Below, in pieces: positions 18,597-27,689 of a DNA stretch of 64,000 nt. The first letter of the stretch is position 1, and every line of letters starts with the position of its first letter. Where the stretch lies: NCBI RefSeq assembly GCF_003149085.1, contig NZ_QGDT01000005.1, positions 1 to 64,000 on the forward strand, in the 5' to 3' direction. The notes under the pieces were generated by a model. The model did not search any database. It had not been told where the DNA came from and saw only the letters and a program-made list of their open reading frames with translations. The stretch comes from Dyadobacter jejuensis. GTDB taxonomy: Bacteria; Bacteroidota; Bacteroidia; Cytophagales; Spirosomataceae. The translations under genes were made by a program, and so were the position numbers.

Positions 18597-18986
18597 TTGG
18601 GCATAGGCAAATTATTTAGACTTATGGGAAATAAAGGAATGAGGAAACTTAAAGACTACAACCCTGGAAACTGTCCGGTCGTTTACTCCCTCAATAAAAT
18701 TGGCAATAGGTGGAAGCTGTTGGTCATACATTATATCAAACAAGGTCATAACCGGTACAGCACGCTTCAAAAGGTAATCCCTGATATTAGCCGGCAGACG
18801 TTGACCAACCAGCTTAGGGAATTGGAGGCCGATGGGATTCTGGAGCGCAAGGTCTTTCCGCAAATCCCTCCGAAGGTAGAATATCAGCTCACCGAACTTG
18901 GGTTCAGCCTACAACCCATTATTAACGAAATGAGCAAATGGGGCTTGCGGCATGTTCGACCAGATTCGGATATGCCAAAAGGGTAA
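18597..18986 (+). CDS. HxlR-family transcriptional regulator
   Basis: 129 residues from the first ATG; starts at 18624 or 18639 (MRKLKDYNPGNCPVV) are equally plausible and closer to family length. A winged-helix HxlR domain is evident: GNCPVVYSLNKIGNRWKLLV with the conserved Cys, then ISRQTLTNQLRELEADGILE (recognition helix and wing) and PKVEYQLTELG. HxlR proteins sense electrophiles or oxidants, often through the N-terminal cysteine, and regulate a divergent oxidoreductase. Here that would be the MDR-cupin pair. Confidence 0.9.
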   Translation: MGIGKLFRLMGNKGMRKLKDYNPGNCPVVYSLNKIGNRWKLLVIHYIKQGHNRYSTLQKVIPDISRQTLTNQLRELEADGILERKVFPQIPPKVEYQLTELGFSLQPIINEMSKWGLRHVRPDSDMPKG

Positions 18987-19082
18987 GTCGTAAAAGGCTT
19001 GAGGTGTGCTTGGCCAAAAAAATACTTTTTTCATCTCTTTCAATCGTATAATCGTAGCTTTGCGGTTTCAAAAAATGAGAAG

Positions 19083-20720
19083 ATGATTACAATTGAAAAT
19101 TTGGCCGTTGAATTTAGCGGTTCTGTCCTGTTTAGCGACGTATCCTTTGTTATTAATCCGACCGACAAAATTGCCCTGATGGGTAAAAACGGAGCGGGGA
19201 AGTCCACCATGATGAAAATCATCGCTGGTGAACAGAAAGCCAATCGTGGCCATGTAAGAGCGCCGAAGGACGCCGTTATTGCCTATTTGCCGCAACACTT
19301 ACTCACTGAGGATAACTGTACCGTTTTTGAAGAGGCGGCCAAAGCTTTCAAGCAGGTTTTTGAAATGCGTTCCGAAATGGAGAAGCTAAACCTAGCCCTC
19401 GAAACCCGTACCGATTACGATAGTGATGAATACATGGCCATCATCGAAACGGTTACCGAGCTAGGAGAAAAATATTATCAACTCGAAGAGGTCAATTATG
19501 ACGCGGAGGTAGAGAAAGCCCTCAAGGGATTGGGTTTTAGGCCCGAAGATTTTCAGAGGCAAACCAAGGAGTTCAGTGGTGGCTGGCGTATGCGTATTGA
19601 GCTTGCCAAGATATTATTGCAAAAGCCTGACCTAATTTTGCTCGATGAGCCTACCAACCATATAGATATTGAATCGGTGATGTGGTTGGAGGACTTTTTG
19701 GTGAATAAAGCCAATGCGGTGATGGTGATTTCCCACGACCGGGCCTTCATCGATAATATTACCAACCGGACGATAGAAGTAACCATGGGACGGATTTATG
19801 ACTATAAAGCCAACTATTCCCATTATCTGCAATTGCGAGAGGAACGCCGGGCCCATCAGGTGAAGGCCTATCAGGAGCAGCAGAAATTGATTGCCGATAA
19901 TATGCAATTTATTGAGCGCTTCCGCGGTACCTATTCCAAGACCAATCAGGTTTCTTCCCGTGAGCGAATGTTGGAGAAACTGGAGATTATCGAAATTGAT
20001 GAAATTGATAACTCTTCCCTAAAACTTCGGTTCCCTCCTTCACCTCGGTCTGGCGACTATCCCGTTACGGTGAAAGATGTGTCGAAATCCTATGGAGATC
20101 AGGTGGTGTTTAAAAATGCCAGTATGTCCATTTCTAGAGGAGAAAAGGTGTCTTTTGTAGGTCGAAATGGGGAGGGGAAATCTACGATGATCAAGGCGAT
20201 CATGGGCCAAATAGACGTGGAAGGTACCTGCCAATTAGGGCATAATAGCAAGGTGGGGTATTTTGCCCAAAACCAAGCATCACTATTGGATCCCAATCTG
20301 ACGATTTTCCAGACCGTCGACGAGGTGGCTGAGGGGGATGTAAGGACCCAAATAAAAAATATATTGGGAGCCTTTATGTTTCAAGGGGAAGACATCGACA
20401 AAAAAGTAAGTGTATTGTCGGGTGGTGAAAAAACGCGCCTTGCCATGGTGAAGTTGCTCCTGGAACCTGTCAACCTATTAATTCTTGATGAACCTACCAA
20501 CCACCTAGATTTGAGGTCCAAGGACGTGTTGAAAGAGGCGCTTAAGAATTTTGACGGTACCTTGGTGCTGGTATCTCATGATCGCGATTTTTTACAAGGA
20601 CTTTCGCAAAAAGTCTTTGAATTCAAAGACAAACGCGTCATCGAGCATTTTGAAACTATTGATGCCTTTTTGGAGCGTAATCGAATTAAGAGTATAGCAG
20701 ACCTCCAATTGGCGAAGTAA
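19083..20720 (+). CDS. ABC-F family ATPase
   Basis: 545 residues from MITIENLAVEF; an open frame continues upstream to 18999 but the ATG at 19083 matches family starts. Two ABC cassettes: Walker A GKNGAGKST (34-42), signature FSGGWRMR, Walker B LILLDEPTNHID; then GRNGEGKST, LSGGEKTRLA and LLILDEPTNHLD. There are no membrane segments, and a charged linker separates the cassettes, as in ABC-F translation factors (EttA/Uup/YbiT type). These act on the ribosome. Which subgroup this belongs to is not decided. Appears monocistronic. Confidence 0.93.
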   Translation: MITIENLAVEFSGSVLFSDVSFVINPTDKIALMGKNGAGKSTMMKIIAGEQKANRGHVRAPKDAVIAYLPQHLLTEDNCTVFEEAAKAFKQVFEMRSEMEKLNLALETRTDYDSDEYMAIIETVTELGEKYYQLEEVNYDAEVEKALKGLGFRPEDFQRQTKEFSGGWRMRIELAKILLQKPDLILLDEPTNHIDIESVMWLEDFLVNKANAVMVISHDRAFIDNITNRTIEVTMGRIYDYKANYSHYLQLREERRAHQVKAYQEQQKLIADNMQFIERFRGTYSKTNQVSSRERMLEKLEIIEIDEIDNSSLKLRFPPSPRSGDYPVTVKDVSKSYGDQVVFKNASMSISRGEKVSFVGRNGEGKSTMIKAIMGQIDVEGTCQLGHNSKVGYFAQNQASLLDPNLTIFQTVDEVAEGDVRTQIKNILGAFMFQGEDIDKKVSVLSGGEKTRLAMVKLLLEPVNLLILDEPTNHLDLRSKDVLKEALKNFDGTLVLVSHDRDFLQGLSQKVFEFKDKRVIEHFETIDAFLERNRIKSIADLQLAK

Positions 20721-20939
20721 ATGTGGTCCCGAACTATTCGGCAGCTATCGGTAGATAAGGGGGGAGAGGAGCCACGATGGACAGTCGGTGGCCCCTCTTA
20801 CCAAGGCCTAGGGCATTTAACCTGCAAAAACTGCATGAGCGCCCAGAAAGGTAGTAGACCAGAAATTGTTTAATATGCCGGGATCTACAATTATCAAACA
20901 GTTTTTTCTATTTTTACGGACGTACGATTTAATTGATAT

Positions 20940-21815
20940 ATGGCATCCGGTATTTTTGCAATTTTAGATGATATAGCCGCTTTGATGGACGACGTCGCGG
21001 TGGCGAGTAAGATTGCTACTCAAAAAACAGCAGGTATCCTGGGCGACGACCTGGCTGTTAATGCAGAGAAAGCGACAGGTTTTCTTTCCTCTCGGGAGAT
21101 TCCCGTGTTATGGTCTATCACCAAGGGATCGCTGATCAACAAGCTGATCATCCTGCCCGTAGCCCTGGCTCTGAACACCTTTTTTCCGGTGGCTATCAAA
21201 TTTATTCTGATCCTGGGTGGGTTTTATCTGGCCTACGAGGGGGTTGAGAAAATCATAGAGTATTTGTTTCACCGGAACAAAAAGGGGCATGAGGTAATCG
21301 AGGAGACGATTCAGGATCAGGGTGAGGCCGAAAGAGTAAAAATCAAATCGGCTATTACCACCGATTTTATATTGTCCGTAGAGATCGTCATTATTGCTTT
21401 GGGAACTGTGCTGGACCAAAGTCTGCAGATTCAGATTGCCACGGTGTCGGTTGTGGCTCTATTGGCTACGATTGGGGTCTACGGAATAGTCGCCCTTATC
21501 GTCCGAATGGATGATACAGGCTTCAAGCTCATCAAACGGTATGGGGACACCGGATTCATGGGGGGCATCGGGAATGTACTCGTGAAGGCTTTGCCCATCA
21601 TTATTAAGGTGCTAGGATTCGTGGGTACTATTGCCCTGGTTTTGGTTTCGGGCGGTATATTTGCACATAATATCGATTATTTCCATCATATTTTACCAGA
21701 GGTCCCTTCTGTGTTAAAAGAGTCGGCGATTGGTCTGGTTGCTGGATTGATCGTGGTTGGGGTGATCACTTTATACAAAAAGGTTTTCGTAAAAGTTAAA
21801 GAGGAAAAAGCCTAA
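20940..21815 (+). CDS. DUF808 family membrane protein
   Basis: 291 residues beginning MASGIFAILDDIAALMDDVA, the invariant opening of the DUF808 (YedI-like) family, followed by KTAGILGDDLAVNAEKATGF. About five to six hydrophobic segments are spread through the remainder (for example LIILPVALALNTFFPVAIKF, and near the C-terminus). It is a widespread inner-membrane protein with no established function. The surrounding intergenic spaces contain no other genes. Confidence 0.9.
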   Translation: MASGIFAILDDIAALMDDVAVASKIATQKTAGILGDDLAVNAEKATGFLSSREIPVLWSITKGSLINKLIILPVALALNTFFPVAIKFILILGGFYLAYEGVEKIIEYLFHRNKKGHEVIEETIQDQGEAERVKIKSAITTDFILSVEIVIIALGTVLDQSLQIQIATVSVVALLATIGVYGIVALIVRMDDTGFKLIKRYGDTGFMGGIGNVLVKALPIIIKVLGFVGTIALVLVSGGIFAHNIDYFHHILPEVPSVLKESAIGLVAGLIVVGVITLYKKVFVKVKEEKA

Positions 21816-21907
21816 TTTCCCGGTTTGTGCTTTTTTGCACCCTCCATAAGGGGCTAGTGATATCGATAAGCGTGTTTGGCGATTAACGGTAAGTAGAGTC
21901 GATTTCT

Positions 21908-21959
21908 AACCTCCCATTTCCTTTCTGTCAAACTTATCAGACTCATGAAATGGGAGGTT
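21908..21959. terminator. Inverted repeat between convergent genes, probable terminator
   Basis: A perfect 13-bp inverted repeat (AACCTCCCATTTC / GAAATGGGAGGTT) with a 26-base loop between the DUF808 gene and the YHYH gene. There is little T-tract on either side, so it may terminate weakly or have another role. Confidence 0.45.
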
Positions 21960-22016
21960 AAATGATACAGGGAGTGCTGTCGTTTTTACGCTCAGGCAGC
22001 CAGCTTGTTTTAGGTT

Positions 22017-23072
22017 TTATTGGAAAGTGGCCGTATATCCGCCTGTCTTGCCTTTGAATCCATTTATAAATTTATTTCCTCCAGCCGGGCCTACATGATA
22101 GTGATAACCGCGGACTTTATCATAATGTCCTCTTAGCTCATCTAAGCCAACCGGTTCTTGGTCCTTCTCGTCTAGTAGTTCAAATAGACCATACCCGTCC
22201 ATGGCATACCCGATCATGGCAGCGTGTACATCCTTTTGTTTTATTTTTTTGGTGTTACCCGTTGCGGCATGATAGTGATAGCCGGCATGCGGGTTGATAT
22301 GACCGCCGCTGTCGTCGAGAGGAGCAAGGGTATAATGTTTCAATATGTCGGCTGTAGGCGCGGGCGGGTCAAAATTGACACCGTTGAAAGCGATTCCTAT
22401 GATGGAGGCTCCGCCTCCGCCTCCAGGAGGTCCTCCCTGGCCCCGCCTCGGCCGATCGCCTCTTACTGCGTGAGCAGCTGAAGGCCGATGATTATTTTGG
22501 TCGGTTGGAGGGGGAGCCGCCATGGGGGTGATGGGTATATAAAAAACTTGTTTGATGCTTTCGGTATAGGAAGGCAGACACTGCACGCAATAATTATAGT
22601 AAGCCGGATCCACATCAGGGCGAGCTGCGGCCTCACAGGCCTCTTTGCTATCCGTAATATTAATGGTACCGTCTTCCTGATATAACTTCCATTTGGCATC
22701 TTTATAAAATGTAGAAAGGTTTTTAATGAAGGCCCCATCGACATCGTAAATTTTACCACCTTCCATCCATATCCCACCCTTGTCAGCACCATCGTCTAGG
22801 TGTGTGGGGCACCATGGGCCCATTTGATGGTCGGTAGGGGTGGAGTTAGTCACTATTTTGTAACACAGGGCCGTAGTCCCGTCAGAAAGTTGATACTCCA
22901 CTTTAGTGATCGGTTCCAGAAGGCCTTCTTCTATAAAGTACTCTGGATTGACAGGTATAATCTGGTCCTCCGAATCTGAGTTATAGTTGTTGGTACTGCT
23001 GCACATCAGCGTAGATACCATCATCAAGGCAGATAAATAGGTTAAAGCACTTTTTGCATGTTTCTCATTCAT
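22017..23072 (-). CDS. Secreted YHYH-domain protein
   Basis: 351 residues with a hydrophobic leader and a possible lipobox (VSTLMC). Two GYHYH motifs (PHAGYHYHAATGN and VRGYHYHVGPAGG) define the YHYH domain; GYAMDGYGLFEL lies between. A Pro/Gly/Arg-rich linker (about residues 185-220, with GGPPGGGGGAS) precedes it. The N-terminal part contains several cysteines. The His/Tyr motif suggests metal binding, but the family's function is unknown. Monocistronic, on the opposite strand to its neighbours. Confidence 0.82.
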   Translation of the reverse strand: MNEKHAKSALTYLSALMMVSTLMCSSTNNYNSDSEDQIIPVNPEYFIEEGLLEPITKVEYQLSDGTTALCYKIVTNSTPTDHQMGPWCPTHLDDGADKGGIWMEGGKIYDVDGAFIKNLSTFYKDAKWKLYQEDGTINITDSKEACEAAARPDVDPAYYNYCVQCLPSYTESIKQVFYIPITPMAAPPPTDQNNHRPSAAHAVRGDRPRRGQGGPPGGGGGASIIGIAFNGVNFDPPAPTADILKHYTLAPLDDSGGHINPHAGYHYHAATGNTKKIKQKDVHAAMIGYAMDGYGLFELLDEKDQEPVGLDELRGHYDKVRGYHYHVGPAGGNKFINGFKGKTGGYTATFQ

Positions 23073-23437
23073 AGGTCTTTGTGGCTAGTTTTAGATCGGT
23101 TTGGCGAGGTAGGAGCTTTCGAAATATTTAATAATATAAGAAGAAATGTGAAAATACACTATTAATTTTCTTATTCAGATTGAAGGACTCCGAGTTGATG
23201 AGCAGGCTTTATTCTATCGGCGTGTCTATCGCTGCTGGAGTTGGTAGGCGCAGGGGTTAGGTTATCCTGGAAGAAAAGTTAAAAAATCAATCGAAAATTC
23301 GAATAGTCCCCTAAGGAGATTGTTGCCATGGCGGTCTTTCTAGCATCAGGGCGTAGCTCCCTCACCATATGCCAAGGGCTATATCGATGGTGGATATGAA
23401 CATTTAGACCGATCACTTACATTAAAATTACCCAGAA
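23073..23437. other. Intergenic region upstream of fucP and the YHYH gene
   Basis: 365 bases between divergent genes. It should hold both promoters, but I could not identify a convincing TTG/TAnnTTTG pair, hairpin or small gene. Confidence 0.4.
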
Positions 23438-24754
23438 ATGAACTCAGTACCAGTCATTCCAAAGTCCCTCACCCTCGCTTTTATCCTGACTACCTCCCTT
23501 TTTTTTCTATGGGGTTTCCCCAATGACCTTACCAATCCGATGGTGGAGGTCTTCAAGAATGTACTCGATATTTCTAATGTAAAAGCCTCCTATGTACAGT
23601 TGGCTTTTTATGGTGGGTATGGGACGATGGCTATCCCAGCCGCCTTGTATATCCGAAAATACAGTTATAAGTCGGGAATTGTGCTCGGGCTTTTCCTTTT
23701 CGCTATTGGCTCCTTTATGATGTTTCCTGCGGCCCAATTGATCAGCTACGACCTATTTTTGATCTCTTTTTATGTCCTAACCTTCGGGTTGGCATTTTTG
23801 GAGACGACCGCCAATCCTATGATCCTGGCGATGGGCGATCCATCTACGGCCACTCAGCGGCTCAATCTCGCCCAAGCATTTAACCCTATCGGAGCCTTGG
23901 CGGGACAAGTAGTGGCACGTGTGTTTGTAGTGGACCGTCTCGAAACGGAGATAGGGGCTGGGGCTACTACGGCCATGGATATGGTAGACAAGCAGGCGAT
24001 CATTGCCCATGATTTAAATGTAGTGAGTGCGCCCTATCTTATTCTAGGGGGTGTCGTTTTGGTCGTTTTAGTGACGTTTTTAATGACAGATATTAAGATT
24101 AAAAAATCGACCGACGTTAGCCTCGATCTAAAGACTACGATGAACTATCTGTTCAATAACAAAAATTACTATGAAGGGGTCATCGCGCAGTTCTTTTATG
24201 TGGCTTGCCAAATCATGGTTTGGACATTTATTTACCAGTATGTTACGGCGATCAATGCCGATAGACCGGCCGACGACCAATTGAATGCCATGGCCTATGT
24301 AGTGGCCTCGACGGTCTGCTTTTTGCTCGCACGGTGGGTATGTACCTTTATGATTCGCTATATCTCGTCCTCAAAGCTAATGTACTACTTTGCCTTGCTG
24401 GGTATATTATTTTTGATTGGGGCCATAGTAATAGATGGAATGGTTGGATTATATTGCTTGGTAGGCGTTTCTTTCGCCATGTCCCTGATGTTTCCTACCA
24501 TTTATGGTATTGCCCTGTCGGGTATGGGCGATGAGGCCAAAATTGGTTCAGCAGGACTTATATTGGCTATCGTTGGGGGGGCGCTGATGCCTCCCTTGCA
24601 GGCAAGAATTATTGACCTGGGAGGAACGGGTCTTAACGATATTAGCTATTTTGGTTTTATTCCAGAGATTCGGTTTTCTTTTGTCTTGCCCCTGCTATGT
24701 ATGCTGGTAGTAGCAATATATGCTAAGCGCTCAGAAAATAGAAAAGCACTTTAA
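23438..24754 (+). CDS. fucP: L-fucose:proton symporter, MFS (FucP type)
   Basis: 438 residues with about 12 transmembrane segments. Family marks: LTTSLFFLWGFPNDLTNPM in helix 1 (the WGF..D..N pattern of FucP-type sugar porters), FGLAFLETTANPMI in helix 4, and RLNLAQAFNPIGALAG in helix 5. FucP imports L-fucose with a proton; related members carry other sugars. The alpha-L-fucosidase and sulfatase that would supply fucose lie at 44.9-48.4 kb, on the far side of the AT-rich island. A 114-bp hairpin element begins nine bases after the stop. Confidence 0.88.
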   Translation: MNSVPVIPKSLTLAFILTTSLFFLWGFPNDLTNPMVEVFKNVLDISNVKASYVQLAFYGGYGTMAIPAALYIRKYSYKSGIVLGLFLFAIGSFMMFPAAQLISYDLFLISFYVLTFGLAFLETTANPMILAMGDPSTATQRLNLAQAFNPIGALAGQVVARVFVVDRLETEIGAGATTAMDMVDKQAIIAHDLNVVSAPYLILGGVVLVVLVTFLMTDIKIKKSTDVSLDLKTTMNYLFNNKNYYEGVIAQFFYVACQIMVWTFIYQYVTAINADRPADDQLNAMAYVVASTVCFLLARWVCTFMIRYISSSKLMYYFALLGILFLIGAIVIDGMVGLYCLVGVSFAMSLMFPTIYGIALSGMGDEAKIGSAGLILAIVGGALMPPLQARIIDLGGTGLNDISYFGFIPEIRFSFVLPLLCMLVVAIYAKRSENRKAL

Positions 24755-24762
24755 GAATTGCT

Positions 24763-24876
24763 GGTCTAAGCGTCTATCTAATGAAGCGAGGCCCCATTTG
24801 TGAGTATCTTCGTAGTTCGAAGACACCCTCATGATTGGGGCCTTTCTCATGCTACCTTCTTACACATGTTTAGGCC
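24763..24876. repeat. 114-bp hairpin element, left copy
   Basis: Differs from the copy at 43895-44008 at a single position (T versus C in GAGTATCTT/GAGTACCTT). The ends are imperfect inverted repeats (GGTCTAA... and ...TTTAGGCC). Internally, AGGCCCCA pairs with TGGGGCCT, TGAG with CTCA and CTTCG with CGAAG, giving a long stepped hairpin. It could act as the fucP terminator, a MITE-like mobile element, or a recombination site. Confidence 0.85.
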
Positions 24877-24980
24877 AGAATATGCACCACCCATTTGCCA
24901 GCCATCAATACTTCCATACAGCAAATCCTTCTTGCTAACAACAAGCAAGTAGGTTGCGATGATAAAAAGGAATAAGCAGT

Positions 24981-25556
24981 TTAAATTCGATTGTATACGT
25001 CCAGATTTTTTAAAATGCGCTTCGCCGAATCTGATGCAACAAGCAACCCGCCGGTAAGCATAATAATATCTTTGAGGACCAATCTTCCTGCACCCGACAA
25101 ATAAGGAAATCCGTGTTCCATACCTCCCAAATCAGGTACATACGCTTCTGGTGTTGTAATGAGAAAAGAAAGTGTGACGAGAGACATCCCAAAAGTGAGA
25201 ATACCGCCTGCCAAACCTATTTTTGGGACCCAGATTCCGAGTAATGTCAGTAAACCGATGGCAACAATTGCGATGCCCAATCCGTAGGCAAAAGTGTATG
25301 TTCCATTTTCTTTATGCCATCTGATATTTCCGGGAACCACATCGCCTTCTTTATTTATATGCCCTTTGTATTCTTCAGGATGGCTATAGAAAAAACGCAT
25401 TACAGGGCTATTTGCCACAAACGGAACGATTCCGTCCGCTTCGTATTGAAAGGCTTTTAAGCCACCAATCCAAGTCATCACGATGAAGATGGCAATTCTA
25501 ACGAGGTTGATAAATACTCTTTGGCTGTCGGCTAGAATTTGGATAAGATTATTCAT
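24981..25556 (-). CDS. DUF417 family membrane protein (YkgB/RclC-like)
   Basis: 191 residues with about four hydrophobic segments. VRIAIFIVMTWIGGLKAFQYE, then GIVPFVANSPVM and FLITTPEAYVPDLGG match the DUF417/YkgB family, whose E. coli member RclC belongs to the reactive-chlorine-resistance operon. The gene lies 3 bases after the royal-jelly-like lipoprotein gene and is probably co-transcribed with it and the MDR gene. First gene of the AT-rich island. Confidence 0.85.
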   Translation of the reverse strand: MNNLIQILADSQRVFINLVRIAIFIVMTWIGGLKAFQYEADGIVPFVANSPVMRFFYSHPEEYKGHINKEGDVVPGNIRWHKENGTYTFAYGLGIAIVAIGLLTLLGIWVPKIGLAGGILTFGMSLVTLSFLITTPEAYVPDLGGMEHGFPYLSGAGRLVLKDIIMLTGGLLVASDSAKRILKNLDVYNRI

Positions 25557-25559
25557 TGT

Positions 25560-26696
25560 TTAAATTTTAATTCTTAATATCTTAAACGGCTTTCTAAACT
25601 TTTCTTTACCCTCGTGAAACCAAGGCATTAACTGAATTTGTGAATTTGAAATATATAGATATCCATCTTCAGAAATACTGTAACTGTCTGGCCATATCAG
25701 TTGTTCATCGTCCTTTACAATCGTTTGCATTTTCAAATCCGGAGTGATTTTCACAATTGAATTGTGCTCTAAATCGCCCAAATAGAGGTTTCCTTTGTTA
25801 TCGAAAATCATTCCATCTGTAGTGATGAATTTTCCTAAATCTTCTACACTTTTGTTTAAAATAGTTTCAGTTGTCTTAAAATCTCGCAACAAATCGGTTT
25901 TAATTCTGTACAAACGGTTATCTGTAAGTGGTTTGTAATATAGATATTGATTATCCGGCGTCAGTGCAATACCATCTGAATTTACTTTCAGCAATGAACC
26001 ATCGCCTTTTTTAAGTTCCGTTCCCAAAGGAGAAAAGTGATAATTTGGGTCAGCTTTTACGGAAGTAGCATTACCTAAAACCAATCGTGAAGTTCCTGAA
26101 TTGATATTCAAAACCACGATACCACCGGTATTGGAATTAGTGAGGTAAGCAAAGCCATTATCATTGTCAACCCGGATATCGTTGATATAAACATCTTCAT
26201 TTACCACATTTTCAGGAAATCGGTAAACTTTTTCAATTTCATTATTGGATAAATTGATTTTCAGCACTTTACTGCTGTTTTGATACACTTTCCCAAGTCC
26301 GATTCCAGCGGCATCCACCACCCAAAGAAATCCTTTTTCATCGGTCACCACGGCTTGAACGCATACAAATTTATTTTGTCCGTCTTCACCTTTTTTAAAG
26401 CTGTTCCACTTTGCATCGGGATAAGGAACCGATTTTCCGTTTTTCACTTCAACCACAGAATAAGAATGTGTGTCCAGCCAATAAGGATAATTAACAAATA
26501 TTCGGTTGCCTTCTGCCACAGCAACACCCGTTAATTGATAAGTGCTGTCTGCAAAAACTTCTTCTAACTGTGGTGTTTGGCCAGCAGCAATCTCTACTGC
26601 CCTCACTGTCTCCTTGAGTTTGGTTGACGAACCATTGTTACAGGCTGATAACATTGCGCTGGAAATTGCAATAGCCATTAAATAAGTTGATTTCAT
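25560..26696 (-). CDS. Major-royal-jelly/yellow-related beta-propeller lipoprotein
   Basis: 378 residues. Lipoprotein signal with lipobox AMLSAC. The body is a six-bladed propeller of the MRJP/yellow type (related to SMP-30/gluconolactonase): TGVAVAEGNRIFVNYPYW, VVEVKNGKSVPYPDAKW, WVVDAAGIGLGK, YINDIRVDNDNGFAYLTNS and GTFITTD-like later blades. Some relatives are lactonases or tautomerases, and no catalytic role can be assigned here. It is in an operon with the MDR oxidoreductase (16-base gap) and DUF417. A decayed paralogue lies at 27.7-28.8 kb. Confidence 0.8.
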   Translation of the reverse strand: MKSTYLMAIAISSAMLSACNNGSSTKLKETVRAVEIAAGQTPQLEEVFADSTYQLTGVAVAEGNRIFVNYPYWLDTHSYSVVEVKNGKSVPYPDAKWNSFKKGEDGQNKFVCVQAVVTDEKGFLWVVDAAGIGLGKVYQNSSKVLKINLSNNEIEKVYRFPENVVNEDVYINDIRVDNDNGFAYLTNSNTGGIVVLNINSGTSRLVLGNATSVKADPNYHFSPLGTELKKGDGSLLKVNSDGIALTPDNQYLYYKPLTDNRLYRIKTDLLRDFKTTETILNKSVEDLGKFITTDGMIFDNKGNLYLGDLEHNSIVKITPDLKMQTIVKDDEQLIWPDSYSISEDGYLYISNSQIQLMPWFHEGKEKFRKPFKILRIKI

Positions 26697-26712
26697 AATT
26701 TTTTATTTTGAT

Positions 26713-27648
26713 TTAAAGCGTTATTACTATTTTACCCACCGTTCTACCTGTTTCTTGTTCCAGGTGTGCTTCCCTCATTTGTCCGAAGGGAAATGTTTTT
26801 GAAACGTGAGGCTTTACAGCACCACTTTGCAATAAAGAAGCAATCTGTTTCATGTCTTCACCACTGGATTGTACCAGAATGAAATAAGCTTTCATACCTT
26901 TAGATTTTGCCTTTGATGTCACTACTTCATTTAAACCTGTCGGAATACTGATGATGCAACCGCCTTCTTTTGTCACTTCTAGGGAATGATCGATATTGTC
27001 TCCACCAATCGTATCCAAAACAAAATCGAATTTTTGTCGGGCATTTGTCCAGTCGACACCTTGATAGTCAATATGTGCGTCGGCACCCAATCCCAATACA
27101 AAATCTTTATTTTTCAGAGAAGATGTTCCCGTCACCTTCGCTCCCAAGTATTTGGCAATCTGTACCGCAATATGTCCTACACCACCTGAGGCGGCGTGAA
27201 CCAAAACATTTTGCCCGGCTTGAATATTCGCATTGTGAACCAAAGCCTGATAGGCTACAAGTGCAACCAGAGTGGTGGCAGCAGCATCTATAAAAGAAAT
27301 ATTTTTCGGTTTTAATGTTAGTTGATCGGCCGGAGCTGCGATATATTCTGCGTATGCTTTTCCGTGCCCGGGAAAATTCACCATTCCGAAAACCTCATCT
27401 CCCACTTTAAAATCTGAGCATTTTGTTTCTTCCACAATTCCTGAAATATCCCATCCCAAAATCAGTGGATTCTCAGTTTTGATTCTTCCGTAAACGCCTT
27501 TTCCAGAGCGGCTTTTAGTATCTACAGGATTGATACTGATGGCTTTTACTTTTATTAAAACTTCCCCTTCCTCAATAGTTGATTTTGCCAATTCTACGTA
27601 TTCCAAATTTTCTACGTTTCCGGCTTCTTTTAATATGATCACTTTCAT
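26713..27648 (-). CDS. NADP-dependent MDR oxidoreductase
   Basis: 311 residues from the ATG at 27648 (MKVIILKEAGNVENLEYVEL); an upstream ATG at 27669 adds seven residues not seen in the family. MDR pattern: AISINPVDTKSRSG, GWDISGIVEE, and the NADP loop HAASGGVGHIAVQIAKYLGA. No structural zinc cysteines. It probably reduces electrophilic carbonyls or quinones. First gene of the three-gene operon with the propeller lipoprotein and DUF417. Homologous to the chromosomal gene at 17605 but clearly divergent. Confidence 0.9.
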   Translation of the reverse strand: MKVIILKEAGNVENLEYVELAKSTIEEGEVLIKVKAISINPVDTKSRSGKGVYGRIKTENPLILGWDISGIVEETKCSDFKVGDEVFGMVNFPGHGKAYAEYIAAPADQLTLKPKNISFIDAAATTLVALVAYQALVHNANIQAGQNVLVHAASGGVGHIAVQIAKYLGAKVTGTSSLKNKDFVLGLGADAHIDYQGVDWTNARQKFDFVLDTIGGDNIDHSLEVTKEGGCIISIPTGLNEVVTSKAKSKGMKAYFILVQSSGEDMKQIASLLQSGAVKPHVSKTFPFGQMREAHLEQETGRTVGKIVITL

Positions 27649-27689
27649 AATCTTATTTTTACATGTCATTTATTTGTTTAAATTTTTCC

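Noticed and set aside
21908..21959. Insertion-sequence terminal repeats
   Set aside because: The 13-bp inverted repeat encloses only 26 bases and lies between convergent genes, so a terminator or simple hairpin is more likely.
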